This document shows positions 13,498 to 16,219 of a stretch of DNA of 16,219 nucleotides, piece after piece. The stretch covers positions 1-16,219 of the forward strand of contig DAIDIA010000242.1 of assembly GCA_027459565.1 (NCBI GenBank), written 5' to 3'. Under the pieces are notes generated by a model that made no database searches, had not been told where the DNA came from, and worked only from the letters and a program-made list of their open reading frames with translations. Made by a program: the position numbers and the translations under genes. The number at the start of each line of letters is the position of its first letter. Position 1 is the stretch's first letter. Source of the DNA: Acidimicrobiaceae bacterium (GTDB lineage Bacteria > Actinomycetota > Acidimicrobiia > Acidimicrobiales > Bog-793).

Positions 13498-14498
13498 CGA
13501 TCCGAGTCGGAGTAATTGGAACGGGGAGCATCGGAACTGACCATGTGAAGCGACTCTCGTCGCAGGTGACCGGGTCGACCGTCTCTGCGCTGTACGACAT
13601 CGATACCGAGCGTGTCTGTGAGATCGCATCCTCCGTTGGGGCGGTCGCCTTCGATGGCCCGCTTGGCGTCATCGACAGCCCACTGGTCGACGCGGTCGTG
13701 ATCGCGACGCCAGGAGAGACGCACGCGGAACTCACCCTCGCCTGCATCGAGGCGGGAAAGCCCGTCTTCTGCGAGAAGCCGCTCGCCCCGACGACCGAGG
13801 AGTGCCTCGGCATCCTCGAGGCCGAGATCGCCTCGGGGCGTCGCCTTGTCCAGGTGGGTTTCATGCGTCGGTACGACCGCGCCTATCGAACGATGAAACA
13901 GGCGATTGACGACCGGTCCATCGGTGAGGTGCTGTTGATGCACTGCCTCCATCGCAATGTTTCCTCGCCACCGACATATACGAGTTCGATGCCCTTCACC
14001 GACTCCGTGATCCATGAAGTTGACACGAGCCGATGGCTCGTCGGTGAGGAGCTTGTCGCGGCAACGGTCGTCGGTGTGCGCAAGAGCGCTTATGCGCCCG
14101 AGCATCTTCTCGATCCACAGATTGTGCTCCTGGAGAGCGCGTCGGGCATCTTGGTCGATGTCGAGGTGTTTGTGAACTGCCAGTATGGCTATGACGTGCG
14201 ATGCGAGGTCGTCGGTGAACTCGGGGTCGCCTCGCTTGACCCGCCGCGGTCCACCGCGACGCTGATGACACGCGTCGCCGCCGACGGAGTGCCTCCCGAC
14301 TGGAAGGTGCGATTCGGGGAAGCGTATCTCGTTGAGCTCCAGGACTGGATCGACGGATTGGGCCAGAACGTGATCGCCGGCCCGAGCGCCTGGGATGGAT
14401 ACTGTGCAACGGCGGTCTCACAGTGTTGCGTGCGCTCGCTTGAATCGGGAGGGCGAGAGACCGTCGACCTCATTGAGATGCCAGCGTTCTATGCCTAG
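13494..14498 (+). CDS. iolG: Inositol 2-dehydrogenase, Gfo/Idh/MocA family
   Basis: The product, 334 aa, oxidises myo-inositol to 2-keto-myo-inositol with NAD+, the entry step. The N-terminal Rossmann fold has VIGTGSIG (~7-14, GxGxxG) and VVIATPGETHAEL (~68-80). CEKPLAPT gives Lys ~95. The catalytic pair lies in FTDSVIHEVD (Asp ~170, His ~174), matching in spacing the Lys97/Asp172/His176 triad of Bacillus subtilis IolG. The C-terminal half is the usual Gfo/Idh/MocA sheet domain. The start ATG 13494 overlaps the iolE stop (ATGA); a frame open upstream lies inside iolE. Related enzymes acting on chiro- or scyllo-inositol share these motifs, so the exact isomer is inferred from the neighbouring genes. 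Confidence 0.93.
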   Translation: MTIRVGVIGTGSIGTDHVKRLSSQVTGSTVSALYDIDTERVCEIASSVGAVAFDGPLGVIDSPLVDAVVIATPGETHAELTLACIEAGKPVFCEKPLAPTTEECLGILEAEIASGRRLVQVGFMRRYDRAYRTMKQAIDDRSIGEVLLMHCLHRNVSSPPTYTSSMPFTDSVIHEVDTSRWLVGEELVAATVVGVRKSAYAPEHLLDPQIVLLESASGILVDVEVFVNCQYGYDVRCEVVGELGVASLDPPRSTATLMTRVAADGVPPDWKVRFGEAYLVELQDWIDGLGQNVIAGPSAWDGYCATAVSQCCVRSLESGGRETVDLIEMPAFYA

Positions 14499-14691
14499 GC
14501 ACATCGCTGCGGAGATCTCGGTCATGTGGCGATCCCACGTCGCAATCAGAGCGCTGTGACCGGTCGCGACGTCCTCGGATGACGAAGAGGTGACGCCAGG
14601 TGCGATCGACGAAGCGAAACAGCTCCTCTGGGAGTCGTCAAACGATGTCCGAGTGGCTCGTTTGTTGGCGATCTCCGAGGGCGCAGCATGA
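14491..14691 (+). pseudogene. Small ORF split by an in-frame TGA between iolG and the phosphatase
   Basis: One frame begins at ATG 14491, eight bases before the end of iolG, and reads MPRHIAAEISVMWRSHVAIRAL to TGA 14557-14559. It then stays open for 43 codons to TGA 14689-14691, which overlaps the ATG of the next gene. The second half could start at GTG 14590 (33 codons, TPGAIDEAKQLLWESSND...RLLAISEGAA), preceded by a GAAGAG purine run. Overlaps at both ends suggest a once intact ~66-codon gene in the operon, but I recognise no family. Alternatives are two tiny genes or a non-coding spacer. Confidence 0.3.
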
Positions 14692-15500
14692 CACGGCTCG
14701 ATGACCAAGAGATCGCCTCGGCGATGCGCGCCGCCGAGGAGCTCGCCCGCTATGCAAGCGAACGGATCATCACACACCGTCCCGTGGCCAGCGAGATCTG
14801 GACCAAGGCAAACGAAGCCGACTGGGTTACCGCTGTCGATCTCGAGATCGAGCAACACGTTCGCCGCGAACTTGGACGGTGGTTTCCCCACCATGGCGTC
14901 GTCGGCGAGGAGTTCGGTGCGCTGAACCCGACGGATGCTAAGAGATGCCGCTGGTTCTGTGACCCGATCGATGGCACCACCAACTTCGTTCACGGGCTTC
15001 CGCTGGCGTCATTCAGCCTTGCGCTCGCAGACGAGGAGGGTCTCGCGATCGGCGTCGTGGTCGACCCCTACCGCGACGAGCTGTTCAGCGCCGTTCGTGG
15101 CGAGGGGGCCCGGTTGAATGGCTCACCGATCCAGTGCTCGGACGCACAGAGCCTCGTCGGTGGGATCGTGTTGAGCGAGCAGACCGGAGCGCGTTCGTGG
15201 GATGGGATGTTCGAGATGATCCGTTCGCTCGGGGATCGCCAGTGCGTCACGCACTTCCTCGGGTCATCCGCGTTGTCGCTCGCGAACTTTGGAGCTGGGA
15301 GGGCGTCGGCCGTGGTCCTTGGCGCGGCAAACCCCATTGATATTGCCGCCGGCCTCATCGTCGCCCGCGAGTCGGGAGGTGTCGCGAGGGGTGCACCGGG
15401 CCTCGATCCCGCACTTGTCGTTGACGGTTCGCTCCAACATGGCGCGCTGATCGTCGGGGCGCGAGGTTTGGTCGACGATCTTGCATCGATCCTCGCCTGA
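14688..15500 (+). CDS. Inositol monophosphatase family protein (Mg2+-dependent)
   Basis: The 270-aa product shows all metal-site motifs of the IMPase/FIG superfamily: DWVTAVDLEIEQ (~45-56), GEEFG (~73-77), CDPIDGTTNFVHG (~91-103, Asp ~92 and ~95) and NPIDIAAGLIVARESGG (~215-231, Asp ~218), where most members have Trp before this Asp. Family members hydrolyse phosphate from inositol-1-phosphate, histidinol phosphate, PAP or fructose-1,6-bisphosphate. Next to a full iol set, release of free myo-inositol from inositol phosphate is the natural guess, but specificity cannot be read from the sequence. The start ATG 14688 overlaps the stop of the preceding small frame. The Shine-Dalgarno is weak (GAGGG about 7 bases upstream). 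It is the last clear catabolic gene of the operon. Confidence 0.9.
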   Translation: MTRLDDQEIASAMRAAEELARYASERIITHRPVASEIWTKANEADWVTAVDLEIEQHVRRELGRWFPHHGVVGEEFGALNPTDAKRCRWFCDPIDGTTNFVHGLPLASFSLALADEEGLAIGVVVDPYRDELFSAVRGEGARLNGSPIQCSDAQSLVGGIVLSEQTGARSWDGMFEMIRSLGDRQCVTHFLGSSALSLANFGAGRASAVVLGAANPIDIAAGLIVARESGGVARGAPGLDPALVVDGSLQHGALIVGARGLVDDLASILA

Positions 15501-15506
15501 TCGAGC

Positions 15507-15524
15507 CTGCGTTCTCGAACGTAG
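15507..15524 (+). terminator. Weak stem-loop after the phosphatase gene
   Basis: CTGCGTTC (15507-15514) and GAACGTAG (15517-15524) pair over eight positions including one G-U. It starts 6 bases after the stop. The central loop is very short, so the inner pairs would open, and no T-tract follows. It is a possible end of the catabolic transcript. Confidence 0.2.
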
Positions 15525-15724
15525 CGCGCGGGGTTCGCCTTCAGGTCCGTGGCCATAGGACAAAGATCGGATCGTGTGACGAGCGGTTTGCGCTGCTCAC
15601 GTACGGCAACGGGTTTCGTTGGCATTGGTCGCCTGAGTATGCGGGAGATGCCTGTCTTCTCGCGAGATGAGCGCCCGTGCTATTGAACTCAGGTAGTGCT
15701 ATACAGATATCAGGTGGTCACGTA

Positions 15725-15871
15725 ATGGAACACGACTTGCAGGAGTTGATCGGCGAGGGATTGGCACAGAAGTGGCTTTCGCCGAGGACGCAGACGAAGC
15801 GCAACGATCGCGTCGTCAACTTGACGTGGCGTTTGAATACCTCAAGCGAAAGGAAGAGCGATGAAAGCTAG
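15725..15871 (+). CDS. Small ORF, 48 aa, overlapping the start of the binding-protein gene
   Basis: ATG 15725 has a good Shine-Dalgarno, AGGTGG at 15712-15717, 7 bases upstream. The frame ends at TAG 15869-15871, 11 bases inside the next gene, an arrangement suited to translational coupling. The peptide MEHDLQELIGEGLAQKWLS... is basic in its second half and matches no family I know. Its third codon positions are G/C-rich, as expected of a gene here. A competing frame (15697-15864) ends in ATGA at the next start and gives an acidic helix-like tail (VAFAEDADEAQRSRRQL), but it has no good start and a poorer third-position bias. A GTG at 15677 would extend the first frame by 16 residues. Confidence 0.35.
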   Translation: MEHDLQELIGEGLAQKWLSPRTQTKRNDRVVNLTWRLNTSSERKSDES

Positions 15872-16219
15872 GAGGCGTTTACTGAGCACTGGTGCTGCCC
15901 TGAGCTGTGTCAGCATTGCGCTGAGTCTCGGGGTTGGTGCGAGTGCGTCGACGGTGGCTCAACGCCACAATTCCGTTGCCAAACCTGCGATAGCGAATCC
16001 GTATCCGTCGAGTCTTCGGGGAAGCTTTGCTTTCTACTCGGGCGGCGACACCAATGTTGCGAATCTGTGGCAGAACGTCCTGATTCCGGCATTCCACAAT
16101 TCGTATCCGCACATCACCATCAACTATGTGCTGTCGGTGCACGGAACGAACGACGTGACGACGCTTGACCGGGTTGCGATCGCGGTGAAGGACAAGATCC
16201 CGAGTGGATATGCCCTGCT
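15861..16219 (+). CDS. ABC transporter sugar-binding protein, N-terminal part (runs off window)
   Basis: Only the first 119 codons are present. Residues ~1-33 are a Sec signal peptide: basic MKARRR, a hydrophobic stretch with ALSCVSIALSLGVGAS and a likely signal peptidase I site near ASAS. Cys 16 lacks a proper lipobox and lies early in the hydrophobic core, so a lipoprotein is less likely, although many Gram-positive binding proteins are anchored that way. The mature part begins GSFAFYSGGDTNVANLWQNV, then IPAFHNSYPHITINYV, the opening of family 1 extracellular solute-binding proteins. ATG 15861 overlaps the preceding small ORF; the Shine-Dalgarno is a purine run GGAAGAG just upstream. Lying downstream of the iol genes, it may bind inositol or a related sugar, with permease and ATPase genes expected beyond the window. 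Family firm, substrate inferred. Confidence 0.8.
   Translation, partial: MKARRRLLSTGAALSCVSIALSLGVGASASTVAQRHNSVAKPAIANPYPSSLRGSFAFYSGGDTNVANLWQNVLIPAFHNSYPHITINYVLSVHGTNDVTTLDRVAIAVKDKIPSGYAL

Noticed and set aside
15683..15710. Promoter TTGAAC - 16 bp - AGATAT before the 48-aa ORF
   Set aside because: The -10 is poor, and a start there would leave almost no leader before AGGTGG at 15712.
1..16219. CRISPR array, tRNA or rRNA genes
   Set aside because: I saw no regularly spaced repeats and no tRNA- or rRNA-like sequence on either strand by eye.

Overview
The window looks like a chromosomal segment of a high-GC Gram-positive bacterium, most likely an actinobacterium. The signs are G/C-rich third codon positions, many GTG starts, short ATGA/GTGA overlaps between genes, and a set of inositol genes resembling the actinobacterial iol clusters (IolC, a Cgl0159-type aldolase, IolB, IolD, IolE, IolG). 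The species cannot be read from the sequence alone.

Left part (1-3768): a worn accessory region. It starts inside a PAS-sensor histidine kinase that carries an in-frame TGA and stops just after its H-box, so it is a pseudogene. Next come an unrecognised 318-aa protein, a doubtful 90-aa ORF and, on the minus strand, an unrecognised protein with two membrane segments in noticeably AT-richer DNA. A short stretch then reads like the N-terminus of an IS3-type transposase (a fossil insertion sequence). About 800 bp follow with no gene I can support.

Middle (3769-8154): an MgtC/SapB-family membrane protein on the plus strand, converging through a hairpin on a minus-strand pair. In transcription order the pair is iolC (5-dehydro-2-deoxygluconokinase fused to a DUF2090 aldolase-like domain), then iolA/mmsA (methylmalonate/malonate-semialdehyde dehydrogenase).

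Right part (8155-16219): a 494-bp divergent control region, then a plus-strand operon: Cgl0159-like aldolase, iolB, iolD, a 201-bp gap with a tandem repeat and a hairpin, iolE, iolG, a broken small ORF, an inositol-monophosphatase-family gene, a 48-aa ORF, and the start of an ABC-transporter sugar-binding protein that runs off the window.

Together these genes give the known myo-inositol route: IolG oxidises myo-inositol to 2-keto-myo-inositol, IolE dehydrates it, IolD opens the ring, IolB isomerises the product to 5-dehydro-2-deoxygluconate, IolC phosphorylates it, an aldolase splits it to DHAP and malonate semialdehyde, and IolA makes acetyl-CoA. The ABC binding protein is presumably for uptake, and the phosphatase could release inositol from inositol phosphate. 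No iol regulator lies in the window. The point I find most interesting is that two aldolase candidates are present, and the one fused to IolC seems to lack motifs that family members normally keep.
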